In this document: one piece after another, positions 23,961 through 35,182 of the stretch | Position numbering within the stretch: position 1 is the first letter of the stretch | Layout: each line of letters opens with the position of its first letter | Assembly: GCA_012934845.2 (NCBI GenBank) | Contig: WNNJ02000098.1 | Span: forward strand, 62,001-126,000 | Source of the DNA: Pomphorhynchus laevis | Lineage: Eukaryota; Acanthocephala; Palaeacanthocephala; Echinorhynchida; Pomphorhynchidae | Length of the DNA stretch: 64,000 bases | Reading direction: 5' to 3' | Program-made: the position numbers and the translations under genes | Notes under the pieces: model-generated | Seen by the model: only the letters and a program-made list of their open reading frames with translations | The model's database searches: none | Told to the model about the DNA's origin: nothing

Positions 23961-24599
23961 TTTTCTGTAAAGACTGGATTAAGATAAAAAGGTTCTGAAA
24001 GTAGGTTGCGAAATGGAGTAGGCAATAACAATGGATTACCATGGAATTAAGTAGAGTATAGTAGTATATTTAAATCGAGAAAATAATAAAAACGCTTCAG
24101 TCAATGGTATTGATGTTTGATGTGGAAAAACGCGCAATAATTGAATTAAGGTTTTTCTACAAAGTTTGAATATTGGTTAAAAAGGCAAGTCTATTATGAC
24201 AAAAAAGATTACATTCACTATAGCGGAGAGAGTATGAATGTATATGATTGAGATATCGGATATATGAATTATGGGGATAGATGACGGTCCACACTTGAAA
24301 TATCTTAGATAAACCCGAAAGGATATACAGAGTATAGTTTTGAAAGCCGACATTTGACGTCAAACCAAGATGCTTGATTATACAATTTGAAAACAAAAGA
24401 CTGGTGAGGAAAAATGCGATCGAGGGTGATGGAAAGTTAAAAGCAACAATATCATCATTATTAAATTTTAAAGATATTTATGAGGTGTCTTGAAGCTGTG
24501 CAAAATCAACAAATGAGTAGTTTAAAGATCCTTGGTGTTTGATAGCAGTGTTTTTATAGTCACAACGCATGATTCCGTAATACAGAAGCTGTGTTACAG
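23961..24599. other. Purine-rich sequence of unknown origin
   Basis: Same strand bias as 16380-17285, possibly the other side of the locus into which A1 inserted. No domain recognised. Confidence 0.35.
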
Positions 24600-25420
24600 A
24601 AACCGAGTGTTTAGTTTCTAATGATGATTCCTTAAAGAGCTTAGTGAAGTATGCATCAGATAAAGGTTCAACAACGTGGCTTGCTTCAAGACCGTTACAA
24701 CCACTTGGATTAAATTTGACGAAGCAAGAGTTTCAAGATGCTCTGGCTATACGTTATAACTGGAACTCTCGTTGGGTGTCTTCAAATTGTACATTTGGAG
24801 AGATTTTAACTATCAATCATTCACTCGCTTGCCAAACTGGAGGTATTCCGAAAATTCGGCACAATATGGTTAGGGATTTATTGGCAAGTGAGTTAGATGA
24901 CGTGTGCAATTTGGTTACGCTGGAACCAGTGCTGCTACCAGTACATAAAGGGTACGAGTTCGAAAATAAATCAACAACTCGTGATAAAGAAGCGAGATCG
25001 GATGTATCATGTTATAGTCTTTTCGGGAATAGTACAGTGCCTTCCCTTGTGGACATTTGTACATTTAGTCATTTGGCACCATCCTACTCAAGAAATACTG
25101 ACTATGACCCATATCGATATCACGAATCAAGAAAAACTCAGAAGTACGTTGAAGGAGTTACATCGATTGAACGAGCAACTTTTTTTCCATTCGTGACCTC
25201 AACAACAGGTGGGCTAAGCTCTTCCACATAATATATTCTCAAAAGAATTGCAATGCTTTAAGCCAGGAAGCGATACATTCCTTATAGTGAATGTATTCGA
25301 TTGCTTCGCTCAAAATTTGGTTTTACAATGGCAAGAGCTGCCAGCCTGTGCTTGAGGGCTAGTTGTATTCTTTGGCATCAAGTTCCACGTTACGACGCTA
25401 ACATTGTAGCTTTATAGTAT
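24600..25420 (+). mobile_element. 3' fragment of an RT/RLE non-LTR retrotransposon
   Basis: Holds the C-terminal zinc-knuckle and restriction-like endonuclease region described in the next entry. Homology continues after its stop, in other frames, to about 25420 (LRSKFGFTMARAASLCLRAS). The RT part is missing. It adjoins a truncated minus-strand LINE B2. Confidence 0.75.
24644..25231 (+). pseudogene. C-terminal RLE region of a non-LTR retrotransposon
   Basis: 195 residues. WLASRPLQPLGLNLTKQEF and DALAIRYNW precede NCTFGEILTINHSLAC, a degenerate CCHC knuckle, then GGIPKIRHNMVRDLL. A PD-(D/E)XK-like core follows: EARSDVSCYSLF, then LVDICTFSHLAP. This order (knuckle, RHN, R-x-D, hydrophobic-D) is that of the restriction-like endonuclease of R2-type elements. 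It differs from the element at 29.2 kb by being nearer the common form of the family and by lacking the LIM extension. No RT is attached, so it is non-functional. Confidence 0.75.
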
Positions 25421-27250
25421 TTATGAATGTTTTAGACTGCTTACGCTTTTTCTCACTTATGTTTTCTTTGTTCTTGATTCTAATAAATTTACTTCTAAAA
25501 AAATTATGGGATCGGCAGAGAGAAAGATAGGAAGCACGGAGATTTTGAGTGAGTGAGGTTGGAGAACGTTTAAGAAAGCGATTAAACACACGAAAAGAGT
25601 GACGGAGCCGACGCTTAGAAAAACTACAGTCTGAATCGAACCAGGGAGCATGGCGCGACCGCTATAAACGTCGTGGTCGAATAGGCAGAAGGTTATTAAA
25701 GATGTTCGTAAGTTTAGAATCAAACAGAATGAAGAGATCATTGGGAGAGAGATAGTTAAGAGATAATGAAAAGAGTGAAGAATTGAGTAAGGCTGTGCAG
25801 ATAATATGGATATCGAGAAGCTTCCAGGGTCGACTTGGTGTGGATAATGGTGAAGGCGGAGAAGGAAGATGGGGACGAGTAAGAGTGACAAGGAAATGAC
25901 TGGGCAAACCATGATCAGTAATTGACAAGGATGTATAGTCATTAAAGCAGTTTGGAACAGCAGTGATGTGGAGAGCACCGCCGAGAATATGAATTGGGCT
26001 TGTTGAAAGTTATTTATAGCTAAAATCAGAAAAAAGATAAGTTAAAGTGATAGAGTCAGAGTCAGCCGGGCGATCAAGACGAATGTTATGGTCGCCGAGA
26101 ACAAAAGGAGTATAAGACAATGAACAGTGAAACATAAGATCTGTAAGGTCGTTAAAGAACATACGTAAGTGGGCATCTGAACCTAGACGGTATACAATCA
26201 CGAGTTTTAGTGGGGAGAGAAGTTGATAATCTGCATAAGAGTAATTCGAACGAAGAGTAACGGATGTTAACGTTAATTTTACGTAGAGACATTGGGTGAC
26301 GAGCAATGGCAACAATACCGCCGTGGTTAGAAGCAGTAGATGTATGAGAGACAATTTTACGAACTAATTCAACTAGAGAACAACCAGAGCGACATAGACT
26401 ACGAATAGCAAGATCGTCGGAGTCAGAGTGCAGGTATTCCGAATGCAGATATTCTCTGCATTCGGTAATGCAAAGAATATCGACAGATAATTGATCGAAG
26501 ATATCAAGGAGCAGATCAGATTTATGAAGAATGGAGCCAGTGTTAAAAAGACTAAGACAATAAGTATGTTCAGGAGCGAGATCGACTAGCGAAGAAGACT
26601 GGTGGAGAGACGGGACGCCATCGCTACCAAAGAAGACAAGGGGGAGAGATGGAACGCCATCAGATTTTTGGCCTTGTGTGTACAACGTGAAAATTTCCGT
26701 TGATTTGACGTATTGATAAGGATAACTCGCCGTTTGTTTCACGTCGATGTTTCTAAATGCGAGCTAAATTGAGCTGGGCAATATCAGAAGGGGAGCGGTC
26801 AGGAAAGATACGACAAGTAGACGAAGTGGTAAAACGTTTAAAATGTTGGGATAGTACTAAGGATGCATGTGAACTATGTCGGAAAACGATTTTAAGTAAT
26901 GAAGGACTGAGATGATTGGATTTAGCGAATTTGTTTAAACGGATAAAAGATAAGGAGCGATATTATTGAAAAGGGATGGATTATCATAAGGAAGAATGGT
27001 TGAGAGGATATACATGAAAGCAGATACATCATTATCGAGGCGACATTGTGGAGAAGCAGATTCTAGAAGCTTTAAGTTAGATATGATAATGCCTCGATTG
27101 CGCGAAGGAAAACGATTACGTGGAAGTGGTGCACGGACAGACCTGGTAGGAGTAGAGGCAGAAGACCAGATAAATTGGGAATGACAGGGGTGCTAAGGGA
27201 AGATTTAATATAGTTTGGAGCATGTGTGACAGGAGTGGAGTGTTAAATCC
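25421..27250 (-). mobile_element. LINE B2, minus strand, truncated at its 3' end
   Basis: Read on the minus strand, 27200-26760 gives the end of ORF1, with the LRKRF-like block shared with A2 and C2. 26742-26152 gives the ORF2 start (SSSLVDLAPEHTY, LSVDILCITE) and the endonuclease runs to about 25500 (FVLGDHNIRLDRPADSDS). The RT is absent. Several stops and frameshifts. Confidence 0.85.
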
Positions 27251-28345
27251 ATGTTGAATCCGTGTATATATATCACTATCTTGTTCATTCCTGTGAGCAT
27301 ATCTCCTACTTAAAGTTAGCGATGACAGCTATTCGATCTTACCCTCTTGCGTTTCGCTATCCTTGCTTCACCTCTCTTGTCGCATTCTGCACAGCTGACA
27401 GTCTATCCGCACTTTTCACAAATGAGCTCTCTAACATCCTCGATTATATTTTACCTCGTCAATCCCGATTTCATAAACGCTCCTCGTATGCCCCCTAGTT
27501 CGACTCTGACTGTAAAATTTCTAAGCGCATTCTACATCATACTTTAGAGCATTTTTTCGCTTTCTCAAACCTGGTCACACTTCAATCTCTAGTCATCGTG
27601 CGCATTACTTAAATCTTTGACGCTCCCATCACTCTCTTCTACGTGATAAATGTAAAGTTTTTTGGCAAAACAATATCGCATCATCGTCTGATTAAAAGTG
27701 TACTTGGAGAACCTTAAATTCTCTTCTTGCTCGCACTTCTAATGTTTACTCTATGAATCCCCACGAGTTTTCCTATTATTTAATGTCAAACATCACTACG
27801 ATCATCTACTCTATCAATGTAAATCATAAATCCTCGTCTTGCTCATCTTGCAAATTTCTTCCTAAGCTATTCCATGTTCTTGCTGTTTCTTCTAGCGAAG
27901 TCTTTAAAGTTCTCCTTTCTCAATGCCCAATACATCTTCTCCTGCCGACCCCATCCTTACGTATGTACTTAAATCTCTTCTTTCCATCATAACATCGTTC
28001 AATACCATATTTTTAAAATTTTTAAGTAGTAGCTAATAAAATGCAACATTTATTCGTTGCTAAAATGCAACCTGTATTTTATGCAACCAGCATTTTTCCA
28101 GAGAACTGAAAAGCAGCCAACGTAGTCCTCTTCTAAAGAAACCGTCCCTTGATCCGTTACCTCCATCTTCATACCACCGGACTACTCTTTTATCGACATT
28201 TTCTAAACTCTTTGAGCGTATTATGTTATATCAAGTCAATTTATACCAGTTTCCCTCAAATTTATACCCCCTTTTCAATCTGCCTTCTGTTCTAATCACT
28301 CTGCTGAACTTGTTTGTCTAAGAGTTTTCAGCGATATATTTCAAG
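27251..28345 (+). mobile_element. LINE C1 fragment, old CR1/L2-like copy
   Basis: Scattered homology to C2 (50.3-52.5 kb), for example LAFRYPCFTSL at 27340 and the RT entry FQSAFCSNHSAELVCL near 28275. Frames are heavily broken and the copy is truncated on both sides. Confidence 0.65.
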
Positions 28346-29094
28346 CCCGCGATTGTTTAAGGCAATTGTTTATGAAAGTTACACAACGTCAAATAGAAAT
28401 GACAGATTGTCACTTCTATCAGTTCGCTCAGTTCGGACAGCAGATTAACTAGGCTCTGGTCAACCTACCGCTTAAAGTGGTGCCGTCGGTGCTCTACCCA
28501 CAAATGAGAATGGCTAAGCATTAAATACAAGCGACATGTCTAAATTTTGTGGACCGCTTTAGTGATGATCGTGCCGAATATATCTGGCAGATGACTGGCG
28601 ATCAGATTTTATAATTATTATAATTGTATAATTTTAATTCAATTGCTTATGATTTGATAAAACAATTATAAAAAATTTAGCTGCTGGTTAGCAAATCGTA
28701 AATTATTTATTTCTAAAATAATTACTAATTTTGGTCCTGTGAATGTGATTAGTGTCTGCAAAAGGCTTTTGATGAAAATGATAATATGGATTTAAAAAAT
28801 AAATTTTATTAGTTACCTTGCCAAGTCGTAAGGACGTTGAAGACAAAATTGATCTAATCATCTAAATCAAATACTATAAAATATTCTAAAACAAACATTT
28901 AAATTAAAAACATTAACGATAGAAATGAAAAATACAAACTTCGAAAATTATAAAATATAATTATAAAAAAATTTTGGTTTCTAATAAACATACAATAAAT
29001 AACATACATACAAACTAAGGAACAGTTCGAACAAAGACAAAAGCCGATTTTCGGTAGATTTCTGTATTAAAAAGCTTAAACACACATATCTAAA
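28346..29094. other. Region upstream of the RT-RLE-LIM frame
   Basis: AT-rich except for about 28390-28600, which is more balanced and unassigned. It would hold the 5'UTR or promoter of the element that starts near 29.1 kb. No motif could be supported. Confidence 0.4.
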
Positions 29095-29236
29095 GTGCAT
29101 ACAATAAAATACATACAACAGTCAAATTCGCCACAGCAAATCTACAATCAACCGGCGGCTCGCTCACACTTGCCGACTCTACGACTCTTGGCAATTACAA
29201 ACTTACTTACAATGTTACCAAACACAATGGCGTACG

Positions 29237-32200
29237 ATGGGCAAGATCAAAATGATATTATCAGAGGTAAGCGGCCCTGTCACATCTGAGAGGGACATCG
29301 TTTTGACAACTAATGGATGCTTCCGCTTTCATAAGTTCAGAGGTTCAAGGTGTGCAGGTTCGGGCGAGGGATTCGGCTGTTTCGACAATGCGTCCAAGGT
29401 CCAACCAAATGAAGCCACCACAGAAGTCATAACTCCAACATTAGCAATTCCAAGCGCTCGAGTCGACGCTTCGAACCGTCTATCATGTCTTCAATTATGT
29501 TGGCGCAGAGAATCAACAACAGTCATACGCATTCCGTACAAAGCACGTGTTCTAGCAGCCACCTATTTCTGCGACAATATCAAACATGCACTGCAGATCG
29601 GAGATGTCAGTTCATGGACAAAGTTGCTGCTCTTCGCAAAATCATGCTTCAGTGGCCCAATGCCCACAACATGCAACGGTCGATATAAGCTCGAGAAGCA
29701 CATTTGCGAATCAATAAGAGCCTACGCGACAACCGCTTCAACGGATGTGCTATCCATGATACAAACGCCACACAAATATGCAAACCGTCAACTAAACGGC
29801 AATTCAGAAATTGCTTGTATCAACCTGACCAAGCATGGGAATTACGGTAAAGCACTCCAGCGTTTGGTTTCAGGAGGAATAGTCAGCCCACTACATCCAC
29901 TGACATACAGCATCTGGCGGGATCAGCCACTATCCTCACCTAATCTTATAGAACGACTTTCAAACAATCCGATTTCGTCTATATCTGTAGGCCGCGAGAC
30001 CGTCATTGCCGCGGTCAACTCTTTTCCTTCAGCGTCGGGACCAGGTTGCCTGGGGCTAAGACCGGAGCATCTCCAGGACATGTTACGAGCAAATAGCGGC
30101 GGTTCGCTAGCAGAGAATCTGACGCACCTTGTAAACCACCTTCTGACGGGACTAGCACCCTCTGAAGTGACGCCTTACATTGCCGGCGCTAACTTGATCG
30201 CACTTCCCAAAAAGAACGGGGGTATAAGACCAATTGCCGTTGGCGAAACTCTACGCCGTCTCTGCTCGAAATGCATATGTCTTTAACTCCGCAAACGTTT
30301 CGCTGGTCTCCTACAACCAACACAACTAGGGGTAGCAACCCCAAACGCAGTGGAAAGGATCGTTCACAACATCCGACGAATTCACGAACTTCACGCCAAC
30401 GACAACAACTGGGCCTGGGCAAAGATCGATCTTTCAAACGCCTTCAACTCATTGTCCAGAGCGCACTTACGAGCGGCGGTCCGAGAGAACGTCCCGGAGC
30501 TCTTGCCATGGTTTGACTTTTCATACAAGTGCAAGGCACCCCTTCGTTTCGGCCCGCAGGACCCTCTCAATTCATGTGAAGGAGTCCAGCAGGGTGACCC
30601 GTTGGGCCCGTTCCTCTTCGCGTTGGCCATTAAGAAAACGATTGAACACGTTTCTCATATCCCTGGAATAAACCTCAACATGTGGTACCTGGACGATGGC
30701 ATAGTCGGTGGGACGCCTTCGGCAATTGCATCCGCACTCGGCTGGCTAGACACGAGTTTTAAGGCGATTAAATTGCAACTAAACTGGCGAAAGACAGAGG
30801 TCATCGGGACGCCTGAAGCCATAAGCTCTTGCTTGGCCCTACTATCCGAGGTGGTTTCGGAGAACACCTCTGGAAACATGCACTTGTTAGGCATACCCAT
30901 CGGTGACGAGTCCTTCATAGAAACCCACCTGACAAACGAGATTCTGCCACCGCTAATCCAGACAATCGATGCAGTAGCCAAGCTGCCAGACCCTGAAGTC
31001 GGATACCTCCTACTCAAACACTGCGCTTCCTCGTCCAGGATAAACCATCTTCTCCGTTCAGTTGATCCAAGGATTACAAAAACGTTTTGTCAGTCATTCG
31101 ACAGACAAATCGCCAGCGCCTTTCAGAAAATATGCGCGTGTCAACTACACGAAGCAGCGAAATCACAGATGACACTCCCAATCCGTCTGGGTGGATTTGG
31201 CCTAAGATGCAATGCGGCGCATGTCCAGAGCGCATTTATACATAGCGTGATGCAGGTCGAAGAAGAATACAGTCTGGATCCTACACTTTTTCCTGGCTAT
31301 TCAGAGGCATTAGCCACCCTTAGAACCACAGTGAGATCTCACTTCATACCGTCTACCGGTCAATCATCAACCTCACGCCTGATTGAAAATCTCGCCGCGG
31401 CACAGCTGATACAATCATCTAACCAAATAAATCGTGCCTGACTACATGCAGTGTCGTGTCCAAAAGCTGAGGCTTGGCTTAGTGATGTACCAAATGCGGC
31501 ATCTGGAACGGAATTAACAACTCCACAGTTCTGTATTCTAGTCCGCATGTGGCTTGGGATTCCTTTACACGAAAAGGATTATAGGTGCGGCCGCTGCATG
31601 CGCATAGCTGATAAGGAAGGCATACACTCGCCAACATTCCAATACGGGGGTTACCAAGGACTGCGGCATAATGCTATTCGTGACGTGGTATTCGCAGCCG
31701 CACAATCAGTCCGGATGGATGTAGCTCTGGAAGTGCGAGGTATTATCCCGGACCTACGTGAACGGCCGGCAGACATCCTATTTTATGGGGATCCTCCCCA
31801 TGCAATCGACTTTGCAGTCACTCACCCCCAACAGACGGCATACCGTCGCTCAGCTGCTAACGCACAGCTCGCCGCCGCTACATCGTACGCGGCTAATGTT
31901 AAAGACCGAAAGTACAAGAGCAGGGTCGAAGCAGCGGGGTATATATTCTCAGCCGCTGTAGTGGAGTCGTTTGGGGGATGGAATGAAGAGGGAAACAGGG
32001 TCATTAAACGGGTTGCAAATAACATGAGCCGGACAAGCGGAGTCAGATACGCCGTGACGATCTCGCATTTATACCAGCGCATCTCTATTGCAATAATGAG
32101 AGGCAACGCCAAAGCAATGCTAGCGTCACTGGACCAGATCCCAATATTGACATTTGATGATGGACACCAGGAAACATGTGAACCCGGGAAACGCCTCTTC

Positions 32201-32773
32201 GAGCCAGACACTTGTGCTTCAAGCCGAACTCGTGATGTGATGGGACTACCGGTTTCCAAAGATAACAACAAGAACCATGCCCCAATGAATGAGTACGACG
32301 AAATAATTCCCGTGTCATGCATGACTGAGATAGTGCACCAAATTCCCGATACACTGCCAATAATCCAGGCCAGCCCGATTTCTAACATACAAATAATGCC
32401 CCAGCAACCTATCCAAACGATCATGATCATTGAACAGCCGCGTACGACAACTGCGAAGATCGATATCGACAATGTTGAGTATTTTCCTGAGCATGAACGA
32501 GAAACAATGGGACCGAAATTTGGTGGAGCAATCGAAAAGTGCTCACGATGTGGAACCACGGTGTATGCTGCGGAAATAATTGGTGCGTGCAGTTCGCAAT
32601 GGCACGAAAAGTGCTTTAGATGTAAAACTTGCAATACAACGTTGACTTTGGGTACATATAAAGATCAGGATAGAGAAATATACTGCAAAGGTTGCTTCGC
32701 CGATAAACTTCTTCCACACGACAGAAACCGCAAACAGGCCGAGGAGGAAATGAAGGCCAGCAAGCTGCTGTAA
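29237..32773 (+). CDS. Non-LTR retrotransposon RT plus restriction-like endonuclease with in-frame C-terminal LIM domain
   Basis: One frame of 1179 codons with only two internal stops, TAA at 30284 and TGA at 31439. Residues 1-290: family N-terminal region (KHGNYGKALQRLVSGG; FPSASGPGCLGLRPEHLQ). RT: NLIALPKKNGGIRPIAVGET, then KIDLSNAFNSLSR (catalytic Asp), GVQQGDPLGPFLFALAI, MWYLDDGIVGG and LNWRKTEV. C-terminal part: CGRC knuckle (normal fourth Cys not seen), GLRHNAIRDV, RPADILFYGD and AIDFAVTHP, which fit a PD-(D/E)XK nuclease. About 100 residues of Pro/Gln/Ile-rich linker follow, then the LIM domain (about residues 1102-1153). The frame is open upstream of 29237 too, so the start is uncertain. 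Base composition is far less AT-rich than the surroundings. The RT family resembles long RT proteins common in corals and sponges; Utopia or another RLE clade is possible. Confidence 0.8.
32507..32773 (+). CDS. LIM zinc-binding domain at the C-terminus of the RT-RLE frame
   Basis: The spacing is a textbook LIM: CSRC, 17 residues, HEKC, FRC, KTC, 17 residues, CKGC. All eight zinc ligands are present, followed by a basic tail ending in MKASKLL and TAA. The closest type by eye is the CRP/muscle-LIM class (MGPKFGGAIEKC opening, TTVYAAE after the first pair). An internal ATG at 32507 would give an 88-residue LIM-only protein, so an alternative is a host LIM retrocopy or exon lying in frame behind the element. 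LIM domains normally bind proteins such as actin regulators or transcription factors; none is known to me in this type of element. Confidence 0.85.
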   Translation: MGPKFGGAIEKCSRCGTTVYAAEIIGACSSQWHEKCFRCKTCNTTLTLGTYKDQDREIYCKGCFADKLLPHDRNRKQAEEEMKASKLL

Positions 32774-33157
32774 TTCAGTAGTTTTTGTATTTGATTTTTT
32801 TTCTATTCTATACTATTACTATTTTTATATAGGAATTTCAGGGATTTTTGTAAATATAATTTTAAGTCAAAAAATGTAAAAATTAGAAATATTGGAAATC
32901 TTGGAAATATCCGATCCAATGCATTACTTTATACAGATGTAAAAATATGGCGTGAAATTAAATCTAACGACCATGTACTTATTCTTTAGCAAGATCTCCA
33001 CTTAATATGTGTGTGCTCAATCAAATAATCTACCCGTAATTTAGCTAAGAGCGCGTTTATCTATCGGTAAGAATATTCAGTCTTTCATGCTATCTGGCTA
33101 AGTTATCCTCGATGTAAGACAATTATTTGATCTTGGATATCTCGTATCTCGTAAGGC
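32774..33157. other. Sequence 3' of the RT-RLE-LIM frame
   Basis: T-rich, then AT-rich; a plausible 3'UTR. No repeat tail or target-site duplication is visible that would fix the element's end. Confidence 0.4.
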
Positions 33158-33930
33158 AGGCAGCCAAAACGTTATCGAGATGGCTAATACTACTGATGAG
33201 CTCTGGGGTCATCTTTGAAGTCTAGTAGTGACGAATAGTATGATCATCGTTGAATGTAATCCAGTTAATTACCGACAACAGATTTTAACATATTGTCGCA
33301 TTCCAATGGAATTATGTTCCGTTGTTATCAAGCAGCTTAGATGCAACCTGAATGATACATGCCGGATCCTTTTCAGGATCCAACGAATGACGTGATGCAG
33401 CAACAAATGAATAGCCAGATATGGACAAAGCTATTCTGATAAGCAAGTTTCCAGTTTACGAGCTTTTTGCCAATGTTACTCAAGAAATTTATCGGAATTG
33501 CTCATTTTCAAAAGTCACACAGGCAGCCGAAACGTCATCGAGATGGCTCGTTCTACTGAGTAGCGCTGTGGTCATCTCCGACGTCTAGTAGTGACGAATA
33601 GTATGATGATCGTTAAGTATTGTCCAGTCAAGTACTGACAGCAGTTTTTAACGTAATACCGTATTCCAATGGATTCTGGATCATTGTTTTTAAGCATATT
33701 CGATGCAACCTGTATGATACATGCCAAATTCTTTAAAGGGTCCAACGAATGACGTGATGCAGCGACAAATATATCGCCTGATACGGATAGGGATGGTGTG
33801 ATAATAAAGTTTCCAGTTTACCAGCTTTTTGCCACCGGAACTTAATAAAAAATTTCGGAAGTGATCTTTTCCAATAGTTTTCGATATATTGCCACATTCC
33901 AATGGAATCTTGACCGTTGTTACCAGAAAT
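33158..33930. repeat. Diverged tandem repeat, period about 363 bp
   Basis: The unit starting AGGCAGCC at 33158 recurs at 33521, and a third partial copy is seen near 33885 (ATTCCAATGGAATC). Copies share ATGATACATGCC, CCAACGAATGACGTGATGCA and AAGTTTCCAGTTTAC. The copies differ at many positions. An 81-residue minus-strand frame lies across it, but nothing is recognised in it. Confidence 0.7.
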
Positions 33931-34525
33931 AACAAAATTATTTTTTACCTTTCGCCTATCCGAAAAAGGTTTATTTATTTGTCACGAATAAATGTCGTCG
34001 CTAATGAGTATATTAACGCTAATTATTTCGAATTACAACTAAATATATCTTACCACAAATATTTATAAATTAATATAAAATAATTAATTAAATTTAAATA
34101 AATAATCAAAAAAATTAAGCAAATAAAACAAAAATTTCTTATTAAGAGTATTGGATATATATTTTCTCATACATAACATATGCTAAAACACAAGAAATAA
34201 CAGAATTAATTTTGTCTAGGTTTGCCTATTAATTATAAGTACTTTAATATCTTAACAAAGAATAGGCATCCCAATTGTTTAAAAATAAAAATACTTACAA
34301 TTGAATTAGATAGTTTTACAGAAACGAAGAAGATAATATTTTCCTTTATTTAAAATATAATATTTCGACAGCTCTTGCTATCATCATCAGGATTCGAACA
34401 ATTGAATAAGCCGGATAAGCGAAACGTAAATAAAAATAATTTTGTTATTTCTGGTGTGCTTGAGCATATTTTATATAGAGGTTATCCAAATAGATCCCAG
34501 ACGACAGTGTAATACACAATTTAAA
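33931..34525. other. AT-rich intergenic sequence
   Basis: No gene or transposon recognised. Confidence 0.45.
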
Positions 34526-35182
34526 AAAAGATTTATTTTAATGTGACAAAATGCGTGCCAGCGCACGCTTACATGACCACAACAAAACAAAAATGTAAAT
34601 CATGTGTCGAGAATGTGTGAACGAAGGAGGTGTTTGAATGTGATAAAGGAGAAAGCGCGGCGTATATCGAGAGGGAGTTGATTCCAGGCGAGTGAGGCGG
34701 CGACGAGGAAGGATCGGAGACCATAGTTGTTGGACTAATTGGGAACGTGGAGTAAGAGGATATGACGGGAACGCAGCGATAGCGAGGTGGGGTGAGTGCC
34801 GTCTAAGAAAGGAAGGTTGATGAACGATGGGGACCGACAGCAATTAGACGAAAAGTTACGAGAAGAAGGCGGAGTTTGATGCGGATGTGAATGGTGGGCC
34901 AGAAGAGTTGGGCAAGATATGTGGATGTGTGGTCGAAGCGACGGAGACGAAAGAGCACTCGAACGGCGGAGTTGATTATTTGTTGTAGGGGTAGGATAAT
35001 GGATTTTGGAGAATTGGCGAAAAGGCTAAGGCAGTAATTGATTTTATGGAAAGAAGCGATGAAAGAAGAGACATACAAGAACGGAAGTCGATAAGGGGGT
35101 GGATACGGCGGATGTCGCGGAGAATTACTTTAGACGAGCGAACCTTGTCACGGACGAAGGGTTTAAGGAAAAGTTGATCAAA
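34526..35182 (-). mobile_element. LINE A4, 5'-truncated, minus strand
   Basis: Only the last 650 bp of an A element: RT C-terminal region (LSLFANSPKSIILPLQQIIN, then VLFRLRRFDHTSTYL) and the 3'UTR with the hairpin, ending TAAAATAAATC and a poly-pyrimidine run on the plus strand side. AATTTA is present at both edges and may be the target duplication. Confidence 0.85.

Noticed and set aside
31822-32634. 270-codon minus-strand frame
   Set aside because: Antisense of the RLE-linker-LIM frame. The plus strand has all motifs.
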